A DNA stretch of 64,000 nt from Sediminibacterium sp. (GCA_017537025.1 JAFWCB010000004.1:372001-436000); one strand, 5' to 3'; counted from the stretch's first letter, positions 35,426 through 45,958 are shown. Program-made: numbers and translations. The notes: a model not told the origin generated them from the letters alone.

Positions 35426-36658
35426 ATGGCTCAAAAAATTAAAGTTGCTAACCCAGTTGTGGAACTGGATGGAGATGAAATGACCAGGATTATTTGGAAG
35501 TTCATTAAAGAGAAATTGATTTTACCCTATTTAGAACTTGATATCAAGTATTATGATTTGGGTATGGAATATCGAGACCAAACAGATGATCAGGTTACAA
35601 TTGATGCAGCTAATGCTATTAAACAATATGGTGTAGGTATTAAATGTGCAACGATTACTCCCGATGAAGCAAGAGTGAAAGAATTTGGTTTAAAACAAAT
35701 GTGGAAGAGCCCTAATGGTACCATTCGTAATATTTTAGACGGTACCGTTTTTAGAGAGCCCATTGTTTGCTCTAATGTTCCTCGATTAGTTCCTAACTGG
35801 ACTGCACCCATATGTATAGGAAGGCACGCATTTGGGGATCAATACCGAGCTACAGATTTTGTTACAAAAGGCAAGGGAAAACTTACTATTAAGTTTGAAG
35901 GAGAAGATGGTGCTGTTCAAGAATTTGAAGTTTATAATTTTAAGGGCGATGGAGTAGCATTAGCCATGTATAATACGGATGAGAGTATCCGTGGCTTTGC
36001 CAGAGCTTGTTTTAATCAGGCTTTATTAAAAAAATGGCCCTTATATCTTTCAACCAAAAATACTATTCTAAAAAAATATGACGGCCGATTTAAAGATATT
36101 TTTGAGGAAGTATATCAGCAAGAATTTAAACAGTCATTTGTCGATGCAGGTATTACTTACGAGCATCGTTTGATTGATGATATGGTGGCCAGTGCACTAA
36201 AATGGAATGGAAATTTTGTTTGGGCTTGTAAAAATTATGATGGGGATGTACAGAGTGATACGGTAGCGCAGGGATTTGGTTCATTGGGCTTGATGACATC
36301 TACACTTGTAACGCCCGATGGTACTGTAATGGAAGCCGAAGCGGCTCATGGAACAGTTACCCGCCATTATCGCGAATACCAAAAAGGTAAACCTACTTCA
36401 ACAAACCCCATTGCGTCTATTTTCGCATGGACGCGCGGTTTGGCTTTCCGGGGTAAACTAGATAATAATCAAGAACTGGTTGAATTTTGTAATGCGTTAG
36501 AACAGGTTTGTGTTGAAGTGGTTGAGAGTGGTAAAATGACAAAAGACCTGGCAGTATGTATCCATGGTAACAAAGTAAATCATGGGGAACATTACTTATA
36601 TACAGAAGAGTTTTTAGACGCACTGGATGAAGAACTCAAAAAGAAACTAAATAAGTAA
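35426..36658 (+). CDS. icd: NADP-dependent isocitrate dehydrogenase (type II)
   Basis: 410 residues. [40 protein letters not shown] and [17 protein letters not shown] with [14 protein letters not shown] identify the eukaryote-like homodimeric IDH. It converts isocitrate to 2-oxoglutarate in the TCA cycle with NADPH formation. Aconitase, the preceding enzyme, is at the window's right end. Its stop abuts the stop of the convergent DUF4442 gene (TAATTA). Confidence 0.97.
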   Translation: MAQKIKVANPVVELDGDEMTRIIWKFIKEKLILPYLELDIKYYDLGMEYRDQTDDQVTIDAANAIKQYGVGIKCATITPDEARVKEFGLKQMWKSPNGTIRNILDGTVFREPIVCSNVPRLVPNWTAPICIGRHAFGDQYRATDFVTKGKGKLTIKFEGEDGAVQEFEVYNFKGDGVALAMYNTDESIRGFARACFNQALLKKWPLYLSTKNTILKKYDGRFKDIFEEVYQQEFKQSFVDAGITYEHRLIDDMVASALKWNGNFVWACKNYDGDVQSDTVAQGFGSLGLMTSTLVTPDGTVMEAEAAHGTVTRHYREYQKGKPTSTNPIASIFAWTRGLAFRGKLDNNQELVEFCNALEQVCVEVVESGKMTKDLAVCIHGNKVNHGEHYLYTEEFLDALDEELKKKLNK

Positions 36659-37144
36659 TTATTTTTTTCTATTTGCATAGTATTCTTTGGAAGCTATGTA
36701 AACGGTTCTGGATATCGAAGCGTATATTTTATCATCTTTATCTTTCCACTCAATGGTTTTGTCTAGTAAGGTAAAACCATTGTTTTTTACAGCTTCTTTG
36801 ACACTATTGATCTCCGCGTCACTTAGTACTAAATTAGCGTATAACTTTGTTTTACTGGGTGCAATAAATTTAATGGAAGCCGATTTATCCCACACCACAT
36901 ATTCTCTTTTACCTAAAATATGAAACAGCATCAACATGTAAAACGGATCGGCTGCGGCAAACATGCTTCCGCCAAAAGTAGTACCTACAAAGTTATAGGT
37001 CCATATATTTCTACCTAAACGCAACTTAACTTCTTTCCAATCTTTGCTGATATGTAAAATTCTACCGCCTGTTCCAAAGAACATAGGATAGCAATTCATT
37101 AATATTCGAAACAAACCGGTATTTGAAACACTTGGTAAAACCAT
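36659..37144 (-). CDS. DUF4442 hotdog-fold thioesterase-like protein
   Basis: 161 residues. The fold-typical segments YPMFFGTGGRILHISKDWKEVKLRL, NFVGTTFGGSMFAAADPFYMLML and VWDKSASIKFIAPSKTKLYA fit DUF4442, a PaaI/YiiD-like hotdog family. Acyl-CoA thioesterase activity is plausible, but the substrate is unknown. The gene runs leftward, 36 bp from the DUF2452 gene on the same strand, and ends flush against icd. Confidence 0.8.
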   Translation of the reverse strand: MVLPSVSNTGLFRILMNCYPMFFGTGGRILHISKDWKEVKLRLGRNIWTYNFVGTTFGGSMFAAADPFYMLMLFHILGKREYVVWDKSASIKFIAPSKTKLYANLVLSDAEINSVKEAVKNNGFTLLDKTIEWKDKDDKIYASISRTVYIASKEYYANRKK

Positions 37145-37180
37145 TATACATCGAATTATTAATTAGAAAGGTACAATTTA

Positions 37181-37975
37181 TTAGGAATCGATCTCAACCC
37201 AGGTATGATCGGCTAATAATTTTACAGTTGAAATGTACTGTTTAAAAGGACCTCCATTTCCCCATTCAGCTGGCGATATCAGAGATAGTATATGTGATCC
37301 ATCCTTCTTTTCATAGAGATGATAAGTATGACCTATTTGAGGCTTAAAACCAAGTTTAGCTTCATATATCATGAGACTCAACTCCTTTCTTTTCCTTATT
37401 TCCTGAGCTTGCCGGGCAAGCAATTCAATTTGTTGTCGAATCTGATCCAGTTGCATATTAGTTTGATCTTCCATAGCACTCAAAGCCTTATGCTTGATAA
37501 CTCCTTCCTTGGTAGGTTTAATAGCAACACCTGCAACGGATGAAGCGTAGGGTAGTACACTTAATTGCTTGTGATATATTTCTATGTTTGTAAAAAGTTC
37601 TCCGCTTGGTGTGGTTCCCTGCTTGCTAATTTTTAAATATCCATTGGGAAGAATTTCATGTACTACTTGTAAAATATGTTTACCCGATTTGAATAGTGTA
37701 ATAGTTAGAGTAGATGCATTATTAATGGTAGCAAGCGCTGTATCTGCCAGTTCATAATTATCTAAAGATGCTAAGATATCATTTGGTGTAATCGTTAGTT
37801 GTGAATAAAATGCTTCATTCTCTACACTAACCCAGTTAATGCTGATCAGTAGGTTATGTCCATTATCAATACTTTCAATTTTATAGTTACCACTCTTAGG
37901 TGCTAATCCGAACTGAAAAGAGCACTTTTCTGGAAATAATTGCCAACTGGCTAAAAAGTTATATGCCTGAACCAT
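37181..37975 (-). CDS. DUF2452-domain protein
   Basis: 264 residues, cytoplasmic. The C-terminal half is DUF2452: LPYASSVAGVAIKPTKEGVIKHKALSAME, a coiled coil of about 40 residues (NMQLDQIRQQIELLARQAQEIRKRKELS), then YEAKLGFKPQIGHTYHLYEKKDG and ISPAEWG. The N-terminal half (about 1-115) is a strand-rich domain that I do not recognise and could be a fused module. The function of the family is unknown. Confidence 0.78.
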   Translation of the reverse strand: MVQAYNFLASWQLFPEKCSFQFGLAPKSGNYKIESIDNGHNLLISINWVSVENEAFYSQLTITPNDILASLDNYELADTALATINNASTLTITLFKSGKHILQVVHEILPNGYLKISKQGTTPSGELFTNIEIYHKQLSVLPYASSVAGVAIKPTKEGVIKHKALSAMEDQTNMQLDQIRQQIELLARQAQEIRKRKELSLMIYEAKLGFKPQIGHTYHLYEKKDGSHILSLISPAEWGNGGPFKQYISTVKLLADHTWVEIDS

Positions 37976-38017
37976 GTAATTACTTGTTGTAGGAAAACAA
38001 AATTCGGGTTTAAAAGT

Positions 38018-39871
38018 TCAATTTACTTGTACAAAATCAGGTCGGCGAATTAATTGTGTTATATATCTGAAACGGATATCGCTATTGATAGTGATATTCC
38101 AATGACTCATGGCTCCCACAACCCTGGGGTAGTAATAAGTTTTGAGTTCAATGGTCCCAAAAATTAGATTTTCATTTCTGGTTCTAACTCCGGTTCCAAT
38201 TGCTGCATAGCCATCCGCATTTAGAAAAATAGAATTCCCTGCATTTAGGAAAGTGATATTTCCAAATATAAATGGGGCAAATCGAAAACCTACTAATTTC
38301 CAGGTATTATAAAAAACACACTCTTCATTAAAAGTATATCTTGAAGATGCAAACGCACCGGTATTGTTAATATTAGGGAGACCATAAATACTTGATAAAA
38401 AGAGAGGATCATTCAAATTGGTGTTAAATTGATGAGCAATACTCATATTCATAAAATGGCGATTATACCATGTGCTACCGCCTAGTTGTCGAAGTTTTGT
38501 AAAAAAATCCACACTTGCCAATACGGCAAAATCTTCAATACTGTTATTATTATAGTACCCACCTCCCTTGATAAGCATATTAATATAGCCTTTCTTTTTG
38601 GTAAGAAAATTTTTTTGAAAATCAGTACCGATATAGGGTCGCGAAACATTATTTCTATCTGCCCAACCTCCAGTAAATGAGATATTATAACCAATAGGGA
38701 TATCTTCATTTCTACCAAAGCCATAAATAAAATTCGTCCGATAAAAATCTTGTTTAAAGATAGTAAAGGAGCCGATTACCCCTGTAACGTCGGTATATCT
38801 ACTATCATACACCCTTTTATTAATATCTGGAATATCTAGGAAATCGCGCTTTATTAACCTGAGTGACACTATTTTTTTCTTTCTCGACGTAAAGTTTAAA
38901 GCAAGTTGTTTTCTGGCGCCAATATTATACCCGATCCAACCGTCGGTAATACGATAATGATATTTTTGAGATGAATTATAGGCAGAGTCGTTATCATAGA
39001 AATTAGAAGTGTAAAATTGACCAACTTCTAATCCTCCGGTAAATACATGATAGGGGCTAACAAGAGGCAGTTCACCTCTTATATACAAAGCTTTTTCCTC
39101 TCTGTAACCGGTATTAAAAGCCGGATTTTGATTTTGATAGCCAAGGGTTAGGTTGATGAAAGTGCCGGCAATATTTCTTTGTAAATATTCTATGCCAAAC
39201 CCATATGTAGGCTCTCTTCTTGAATCGAGGAGTTGCTGAATTTGAATCCTGTTACCCGACCCTAATAAGTTATCGTCATTTACTTCGAATTTAACCAAAT
39301 CCGTAGAGGCTTCACTCACACTACCGCCAAATGGAAATACATCTTTCACGTATACTATAACCACTACTGAATCGCCTAATATATCGGGATCCTGCACCTT
39401 TATCCTAGCATCCTGTACAAAACTCAGATCACGTAAAAATTTTTCATTATCCGCAAGTAAATTTGGGTACAATGAATCTCCCTCGTGAAAAAATAAATTA
39501 TTTCGAATGATCTGTTCTTTTGTTTTTGTGTGAAGTTTATCACCCAGTGTACTAATGAAATTCTTTGTAAGCAATGTGTCGGAAACTGCTTTATTAAATC
39601 CGGGTTTTACAATTCTAATTTCTTTGATGATATTCCCCTTATAAGGTTCAAAATCGTCGGCATTTTTCAAAGCTCCATTCAGTGGTACTGTAAATTCATT
39701 ATTATTGATGGAAACTGATTTCCCGATTTTCCCGATAAGTCCTTTTTTATTTGCAAGAAAAAAAACAGAATCAGCTGTTTGCTGTGCTTTACTGTATTTA
39801 CATACACCTATGGTAAAGAGGAGAAGAAGATATTGAAGTGGTTTAATTATGTTATGGGTTCCTCTTATCAT
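38018..39871 (-). CDS. BamA/TamA-like outer-membrane protein
   Basis: 617 residues from ATG 39871 (MIRGTHNI), chosen because a signal peptide (PLQYLLLLFTIGVCKYSKAQ) follows; the longer frame is not needed. A POTRA-like region (about 65-180: IKEIRIVKPGFNKAVSDTLL, NLLADNEKFLRDLSFVQDARIKV) precedes a beta barrel of surface-antigen/Omp85 type to the end. Single-POTRA members of this kind are common in Bacteroidota, beside the true BamA. The substrate is unknown. A 168-bp gap separates it from the divergent sensor kinase. Confidence 0.82.
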   Translation of the reverse strand: MIRGTHNIIKPLQYLLLLFTIGVCKYSKAQQTADSVFFLANKKGLIGKIGKSVSINNNEFTVPLNGALKNADDFEPYKGNIIKEIRIVKPGFNKAVSDTLLTKNFISTLGDKLHTKTKEQIIRNNLFFHEGDSLYPNLLADNEKFLRDLSFVQDARIKVQDPDILGDSVVVIVYVKDVFPFGGSVSEASTDLVKFEVNDDNLLGSGNRIQIQQLLDSRREPTYGFGIEYLQRNIAGTFINLTLGYQNQNPAFNTGYREEKALYIRGELPLVSPYHVFTGGLEVGQFYTSNFYDNDSAYNSSQKYHYRITDGWIGYNIGARKQLALNFTSRKKKIVSLRLIKRDFLDIPDINKRVYDSRYTDVTGVIGSFTIFKQDFYRTNFIYGFGRNEDIPIGYNISFTGGWADRNNVSRPYIGTDFQKNFLTKKKGYINMLIKGGGYYNNNSIEDFAVLASVDFFTKLRQLGGSTWYNRHFMNMSIAHQFNTNLNDPLFLSSIYGLPNINNTGAFASSRYTFNEECVFYNTWKLVGFRFAPFIFGNITFLNAGNSIFLNADGYAAIGTGVRTRNENLIFGTIELKTYYYPRVVGAMSHWNITINSDIRFRYITQLIRRPDFVQVN

Positions 39872-40039
39872 AAACACTTTAAGATACAACAAATATAAGA
39901 GTTTGAGGCCTCTTGTAGAATAACGGCCAAAACCTTTGTAGGAAAGCAACTACAATATCTTTTTTTTACGCTTTTTTCTTAGGAATGCACAAAAAAGGGT
40001 ATTACCTTACCATTCTATTTTTCATCCAATAACTTAACA

Positions 40040-43000
40040 ATGAAAAGTTCTTTACAACTTCGATTATACGGGGGGCTAGGTATTTCAGTACTTCTCGTTT
40101 TACTCGTTGGCTTTTTTTCCATTAATGCACTTGAGAAACATGTTGCTCAAAATAATCAGCTAGTTCATACCAAACAAACCATAGATATCGTTCGTGATCT
40201 ACGCTATAATCTCACGCAAATGCGCGGATCCAGAAGGGCTTATTGGATCACAAGTAATCCTGAATTTTTAACAGTGTTTAAATCTTCAGAAAATTTATTT
40301 CACCCTATGCTTGTTGATCTAAATAAAAAATTATCCAAACAGGTTAATATTACAGACGATGTTTCCCAGCTCGATACAGCTCTTTCTAGTTTATTTGTTT
40401 ATTGGGAAGGAGAGGGTGTTATAAAATTAAATTATTCAAAAGAAGAGGTAGCGGCTATTCTTAATCATGAAGAGCGTATACTAATTAGAATTTATAAGTT
40501 AATTGAGCACATCAAAACAACCTTAAATAATGAATTAGAGAATAATCAAATTTCTCTAGAAGCTTCTTTTGCAGAAAGTAGAAGGATAATTATTGGCGGC
40601 GTAGTACTGTTAATCACCATTGTATTGATGCTTGTAAATGCTGTTATTACAACACTTAAGAGCAGATTTCGAGCAGCCAATAAATTAAAAGAAACGGTTA
40701 CTAAAATGGAGGAGATGAATCTGATCGCAAGAGAAAAGAATCGCCTACTCGAAGGGGTGAGTTATGTGAACGATCATATTCAGCATGCAGAAAATCTAGA
40801 GCAACTTTCAGGAAATGTGATCCGAGCTATCGTTACTTATTTGGAGGTTCCGGCCGGGGTTCTTTATTTAACAGACGAATCAAGAGATAAACTTGATATG
40901 GTTGCCGGAGTTGCCGTTTCTGCATCAGCAAAAATTGGTTTCAGAATTGGGGAAGGTATCATTGGGAACGCTGCCTTACAGAAAAAAGCAGTCAGTATAA
41001 CAGATGTTCCTACTGATTATTGGCGAGTGGAAACAGCCTTGGGTAATGTAGTAGGTAAGGGAGAGATACTGTGTATGCCACTTTGGCTTGATGATGATCT
41101 TAAGGGAGTTATTGAACTCGGTATTTTCGGAACTTTTTCTGATCATCAAAAAAACTTATTAGAAAGTATTGCGCATAATGTAGCAATTGCGATCCATAAT
41201 CAACAGTCAAGGAATAAAATTAATATTTTACTAGAACAGGTTCAGGAGCAAAAAGAGGCTATGGTAAGCCAGCAAGAAGAGTTGAGGCAAACAAATGATG
41301 AATTGAGCCGTCAGGCAGAAGAATTACAGGCCTCAGAAGAAGAATTGCGAACACAAGAGGAAGAACTTAGACAAATCAACAGTGAATTATTAGATAAAAA
41401 TACAGCAGTTGAAACAGCTAGACAAGCATTAATACTAAAGGCCAAGGAGCTTGAAATCACAAGTAAATACAAATCTGAGTTTTTAGCGAATATGTCGCAT
41501 GAGTTACGTACACCTTTGAATAGCGTTTTAATACTTGCTAAACTATTAGCGGATAATAATGCTGAGAATCTTACAGCCAAACAAATTGAATATGCCAATA
41601 TCATTCATAAATCTGGTAAGGATTTACTTGAGTTAATTAATGATATTTTGGATTTATCAAAAATAGAAGCGGGTAAAATTGAGTTAAACGTCGAAGAAGT
41701 AAGTATCGATACCATTGCTACCGATTTAAAACAACTTTTTGGGGTACTTGCGTCTGAGAAAAAAATTCAGTATGAAATAATAATGGAGGAAGGGTTACCC
41801 GCTTCTGTGAAAACAGATAAACAAAGGATTGAACAGGTTTTGAAGAACCTGCTCTCAAATGCCTTTAAATTTACACCACCGAATGGTAATGTATCTATTA
41901 CTTTCTCCAACAGAGATCAATTCGATAGGAAAAGAATTGGTATTAGTGTTAAGGATTCAGGAATTGGAATCCCTGCAGAAAAACAAGCGCTGATTTTTGA
42001 GGCATTTCAACAAGCAGATGGTACTACCAGCAGAAAATATGGAGGTACGGGTTTAGGGCTGTCGATTAGTAAGGAGTTGGTTCGACTATTAGGTGGAGAA
42101 ATGGAATTAACTAGTGAGGAGGGCAAAGGGAGCATTTTTACGATTATTCTGCCCCATGAATCAATCGTGGAAAATAAACTTCAAATACCATTACCCATTG
42201 CAAAAGCGCCTTTATTAGAAGAGGTTGTTGAGCAACAAATAGTAGAAGACGATAGAAATTCTATTACACATCAGGATAATGTTATGCTGATTATTGAAGA
42301 CGATGAAAATTTCGCATCTATCCTGAAGGACTTTGCACGCAATAAAGGGTATAAGCCGATAGTAGCTTTACAAGGAGATGAAGGACTGCTATATGCAAAA
42401 AAATATAAGCCGGATGCCATCATACTTGATGTTCAGCTTCCCATCATAGACGGCTGGTCGCTATTAAAAATGTTGAAAGAAGATTCGGTTACAAAAGATA
42501 TTCCTGTACATATTATTTCTGCGTTTGATGATAGCCGATTACAAACCGGTGGAGCTTTAGCATATGTTAAAAAGCCGATTGATAAAGAAGGATTAGAAAA
42601 AGCTTTCAATACGATTGGGGTTCACCTCAATGAGCATATGAAGCATATACTTATTATTGATAGGCCAGCATCTAGTCATCTTAAAGACGATCTGCTAGAA
42701 AAAATATTTCTGGATAAACATAAGTATGTGAAATTCACGCATTGTTTATCTATCACTGAAGCAAAGCATATTCTGCAAGGTGAAAGATTTGATTGTATCA
42801 TTGCAGATATCGGGGATGATATTAAAATAGGGGTAGAAGAATTAGGAGTGATTCAGTCAGGTTCAGATGATAAACAAATCCCTATCATTATTTATTTAGA
42901 TAAGGATATTTCAAATGCAGAAGAATTACAGTTAAAAAAAATATCTGATGTTATTGTGCGAAAATCGCCGGCTGTTCATAATCGATTAATTGATGAGCTA

Positions 43001-43453
43001 GAATTATTTTTATATAAGGTTGAGCAGGAACAACAACATCCTACAACAAGTGGGGAGCATTTTATCGGAGACGTTACCTTAAAAGGCAAAAAAATATTGG
43101 TAGTTGATGATGATATGCGTAATGTATATGCCTTAAGCACGGTACTGGAAAATGAAGATGTTGAGGTTGTGACAGCCTCTGACGGAAAAGAATCTTTGGA
43201 AGTACTAACACACAATAGCAATATTGACTTGATTTTAATGGATATTATGATGCCTGAAATGGATGGTTATGAAGCTATGAAAAGAATTCGCCAAGATCTG
43301 AAATTAACGGAATTACCCATCATTGCTCTTACGGCAAAAGCTATGATGGGAGATAGGGAGAAGTGTATTGAGGCAGGTGCGTCTGACTACATATCAAAAC
43401 CGGTTGATGTACCAAAATTATTATCATTAATAAGGGTTTGGCTAGCAAGATAG
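40040..43453 (+). CDS. Hybrid sensor histidine kinase with CHASE3, GAF and three receiver domains
   Basis: 1137 residues. Membrane helix at about 10-30, extracytoplasmic CHASE3 sensor (about 35-180), second helix at about 183-205, GAF domain (about 240-395), long coiled coil (about 395-470), HisKA with ANMSHELRTPLNS (His487), HATPase (NLLSNAFKFTPP; GGTGLGLSISKEL), then three REC domains with phosphoacceptor Asp797, Asp923 and Asp1068. The middle REC is degenerate: it lacks the usual acidic DD pair (it has LIIDRPASS). First gene of a four-gene operon with cheR, cheB and a second kinase; the gap to cheR is 3 bp. Confidence 0.93.
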   Translation: MKSSLQLRLYGGLGISVLLVLLVGFFSINALEKHVAQNNQLVHTKQTIDIVRDLRYNLTQMRGSRRAYWITSNPEFLTVFKSSENLFHPMLVDLNKKLSKQVNITDDVSQLDTALSSLFVYWEGEGVIKLNYSKEEVAAILNHEERILIRIYKLIEHIKTTLNNELENNQISLEASFAESRRIIIGGVVLLITIVLMLVNAVITTLKSRFRAANKLKETVTKMEEMNLIAREKNRLLEGVSYVNDHIQHAENLEQLSGNVIRAIVTYLEVPAGVLYLTDESRDKLDMVAGVAVSASAKIGFRIGEGIIGNAALQKKAVSITDVPTDYWRVETALGNVVGKGEILCMPLWLDDDLKGVIELGIFGTFSDHQKNLLESIAHNVAIAIHNQQSRNKINILLEQVQEQKEAMVSQQEELRQTNDELSRQAEELQASEEELRTQEEELRQINSELLDKNTAVETARQALILKAKELEITSKYKSEFLANMSHELRTPLNSVLILAKLLADNNAENLTAKQIEYANIIHKSGKDLLELINDILDLSKIEAGKIELNVEEVSIDTIATDLKQLFGVLASEKKIQYEIIMEEGLPASVKTDKQRIEQVLKNLLSNAFKFTPPNGNVSITFSNRDQFDRKRIGISVKDSGIGIPAEKQALIFEAFQQADGTTSRKYGGTGLGLSISKELVRLLGGEMELTSEEGKGSIFTIILPHESIVENKLQIPLPIAKAPLLEEVVEQQIVEDDRNSITHQDNVMLIIEDDENFASILKDFARNKGYKPIVALQGDEGLLYAKKYKPDAIILDVQLPIIDGWSLLKMLKEDSVTKDIPVHIISAFDDSRLQTGGALAYVKKPIDKEGLEKAFNTIGVHLNEHMKHILIIDRPASSHLKDDLLEKIFLDKHKYVKFTHCLSITEAKHILQGERFDCIIADIGDDIKIGVEELGVIQSGSDDKQIPIIIYLDKDISNAEELQLKKISDVIVRKSPAVHNRLIDELELFLYKVEQEQQHPTTSGEHFIGDVTLKGKKILVVDDDMRNVYALSTVLENEDVEVVTASDGKESLEVLTHNSNIDLILMDIMMPEMDGYEAMKRIRQDLKLTELPIIALTAKAMMGDREKCIEAGASDYISKPVDVPKLLSLIRVWLAR

Positions 43454-43456
43454 TAT

Positions 43457-44278
43457 ATGAGAAATGAAGTTGATTTTGCTGCATTAGAAAGTGTCCTTGA
43501 AATTATTAATAAAAAGTTCGGGTATGATTTCAGAGACTATGCCAAGGCTTCTTTAGTAAGAAGAGTGAATAAATTTTTAGATGATCATCAAATTGATGAT
43601 ATTTATGCGTTAAAGTATTTTTTACTAAATAGGGAAGGTGCTTTTCAGCATTTCTTGCAAGAAATTACCGTTAATGTTACGGAGCTTTTTAGAGATCCTT
43701 TATACTATTTAGCCCTACGCAAAAAAATTATTCCGGCACTAAGTTCATACCCTATAATAAAAATTTGGCATGCAGGATGTTCAAGCGGTGAAGAGGTATT
43801 TTCGATGGCTATTTTACTACATGAAGCCGGGTTATTACAAAGAACGAGAATTTATGCTACTGATATTAACCCGCTTAACTTAGAAAAAGCTAAAAAGGGA
43901 ATACTACCCTTAAAGAGTATGAAAGAATTTACAGCTAATTATATTCAAGCCGGTGGTGTTCAAGATTTTGCAGACTATTATACAGCAAAGTATAATTATG
44001 CCATCATAAAGGATTTCCTGAGGCAATCTATCGTTTTTTCTCAACACAATTTGGTAGTGGATCATCCCTTTAATGAGTTTCAATTTATTAGCTGCAGGAA
44101 TGTAATGATCTATTTTAATAGAAAACTACAGAATAGGGCACTTCAACTATTCAGTGATAGTCTGGCTGTTAGGGGTTTCTTAGGTATCGGATTAAAAGAA
44201 ACATTGTCGTTTAGTTCTGTAAAAAATGATTTTGATATTATTGATAACCAGTTAAAAATTTACCGTAAACGAGGATGA
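43457..44278 (+). CDS. cheR: CheR-type protein-glutamate methyltransferase
   Basis: 273 residues. N-terminal CheR helical domain (about 1-75) and SAM-binding domain with IWHAGCSSGEEVFSMAILL, TDINPLNLEKAK and FQFISCRNVMIYFNR. It would methylate glutamates on a receptor-like partner using SAM. There is no methyl-accepting protein, CheW or CheA in the window, so the target is probably a sensor kinase, perhaps the CHASE3 kinase next to it. Its stop overlaps the cheB start (ATGA). Confidence 0.92.
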   Translation: MRNEVDFAALESVLEIINKKFGYDFRDYAKASLVRRVNKFLDDHQIDDIYALKYFLLNREGAFQHFLQEITVNVTELFRDPLYYLALRKKIIPALSSYPIIKIWHAGCSSGEEVFSMAILLHEAGLLQRTRIYATDINPLNLEKAKKGILPLKSMKEFTANYIQAGGVQDFADYYTAKYNYAIIKDFLRQSIVFSQHNLVVDHPFNEFQFISCRNVMIYFNRKLQNRALQLFSDSLAVRGFLGIGLKETLSFSSVKNDFDIIDNQLKIYRKRG

Positions 44279-44865
44279 AGAAGGATGATAAAATTATATT
44301 GATCGGTGGATCGGCGGGTAGTTTTCCTATAATTATGAACCTACTTCCGGAATTGCCCGTTTATTTTGATGTGCCAGTTATTATTGTTTTACATCGATTA
44401 AGAAATGTGATAAGTGAAATGGCTTATCTATTTTCAAAAGCTACTAATAAGCATACAATTCGTGAGCCGGAAGATAAAGAGCCTATTCTACCTGGTAATA
44501 TTTATTTAGCGCCACAGAATTATCATTTATTGATAGAACCGGATAAGGTATTTAGCTTAGATTATTCCGAACAAATTAATTTCAGCAGACCGTCTATTGA
44601 TTTGAGTTTTATTTCCGCTGCCAATGTTTACAAGGAAAACTGTATTGGAATTCTGTTGAGTGGCTCCAACAAAGACGGAGCAAACGGCTTAACACATGTT
44701 CTAACAAAAGGTGGCAAAGCCATAATTCAAGACCCAATCGATGCAAGTTATAACGTTATGCCTACTGAAGCTATTAAACTCAACCCTACAGCGCTTGTTG
44801 CTAATGCACAAATAATACAACAGTTAATCATTGAAAACCTTACTTTTTCAAATGGAAACGAATAA
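44275..44865 (+). CDS. cheB: CheB-type methylesterase without receiver domain
   Basis: 196 residues covering only the catalytic CheB_methylest domain; the usual N-terminal receiver is absent. Catalytic triad candidates: Ser in LIGGSAGSFP, His in VLHRLRN and Asp in LSGSNKDGANGL. It would remove the methyl esters placed by CheR. Lacking the REC domain, it cannot be switched by phosphorylation in cis. It overlaps cheR by 4 bp, and the next kinase start lies inside its end. Confidence 0.92.
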   Translation: MKKDDKIILIGGSAGSFPIIMNLLPELPVYFDVPVIIVLHRLRNVISEMAYLFSKATNKHTIREPEDKEPILPGNIYLAPQNYHLLIEPDKVFSLDYSEQINFSRPSIDLSFISAANVYKENCIGILLSGSNKDGANGLTHVLTKGGKAIIQDPIDASYNVMPTEAIKLNPTALVANAQIIQQLIIENLTFSNGNE

Positions 44866-45958
44866 TCAACTACCTGAGTTTTTAATATTACTGGTCGACG
44901 ATCGATCAGAAAACTTAATATCATTAGAAGAGATATTAGCTCAGCCCGGTCGCCGATTTTTAAAAGCAAATTCCGGAAACGAAGCGCTAAAAACCGTATT
45001 AAAAAATGAACAGATCGGATTAATTATGCTAGATGTTCAAATGCCTGATATGGATGGCTTTGAGGTGGCCAGATTGTTAAAATCTAATACAAAATCAAAA
45101 GACATCGCAATCATCTTTGTGACTGCCATAAGTAAAGATGAACAATATGTTTTAAAAGGCTTTGAAGAGGGTGCGGTCGATTACTTACAAAAACCATTGG
45201 ATATTAATGTTACCAGGGCAAAAGTGAATGTGTTTGAACGTCTTTACCATACCCAAACAAGATTAAAAAAATCCTTAGCGGAAGTAGAGAATGTAAATAA
45301 ACAATTGGAGCGTTTTATGTTCATAGTATCTCATGATCTTAAGTCACCACTAGCTACGATAAGTATGCTTGCTGATTTATTAAAGAGAGATGAAATTATT
45401 AAGCGAGAGCAGGAGTTAGCAGAAAATACCGCTATCATCTATAGTGCTTCTACAAAACTAACAGGCATGATTGAATCGATTTTGGAGTATTCTCGTCAAA
45501 GTATGACACAACAAACTACGGAGGACGTAAATACTTTTACCTTGGTTTCAGAGATTGTTTCACTTCTCTTTTTACCTAAATATTATAAAGTAATTATTGC
45601 GGATAATTTACCAACAATTCATACTAGAAAAATCAAATTGCAACAGGTTTTTCAAAACTTAATTTCGAATTCAATTAAGTACAATAATAAAACTAATCCT
45701 ATCATTGAAATAGGCGTTACTGAAACTGAGATGTTTTATACATTTTTTGTAAAAGATAATGGGCAAGGTATTTCCAAAAAAGATCATGATCGTATTTTTA
45801 AACTTTTTGAAACAACTGATAATAAGAGTACAAAAGATAGCTCTACAGGTGTTGGCCTGAATTTATTAAAAGTATTAGTAGAAGAGCAAGGCGGTAAAAT
45901 TTGGGTAGAAAGTGAACCCGGACAGGGTAGTACTTTTTATTTTGAATGGCGTAAGTAA
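44852..45958 (+). CDS. Response regulator-histidine kinase (REC-HisKA-HATPase)
   Basis: 368 residues from ATG 44852, inside the end of cheB (14-bp overlap). The N-terminal REC domain (about 10-130) has LLVDDRSENL and the phosphoacceptor in IMLDVQMPDMDGFE. HisKA follows (FMFIVSHDLKSPLATI), then HATPase (LISNSIKYNNK; GVGLNLLKVLVEEQGGKIWVESEPGQGS). It is soluble, and a likely phosphorelay partner of the large hybrid kinase. It overlaps the convergent nhaA by 22 bp. Confidence 0.92.
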   Translation: METNNQLPEFLILLVDDRSENLISLEEILAQPGRRFLKANSGNEALKTVLKNEQIGLIMLDVQMPDMDGFEVARLLKSNTKSKDIAIIFVTAISKDEQYVLKGFEEGAVDYLQKPLDINVTRAKVNVFERLYHTQTRLKKSLAEVENVNKQLERFMFIVSHDLKSPLATISMLADLLKRDEIIKREQELAENTAIIYSASTKLTGMIESILEYSRQSMTQQTTEDVNTFTLVSEIVSLLFLPKYYKVIIADNLPTIHTRKIKLQQVFQNLISNSIKYNNKTNPIIEIGVTETEMFYTFFVKDNGQGISKKDHDRIFKLFETTDNKSTKDSSTGVGLNLLKVLVEEQGGKIWVESEPGQGSTFYFEWRK

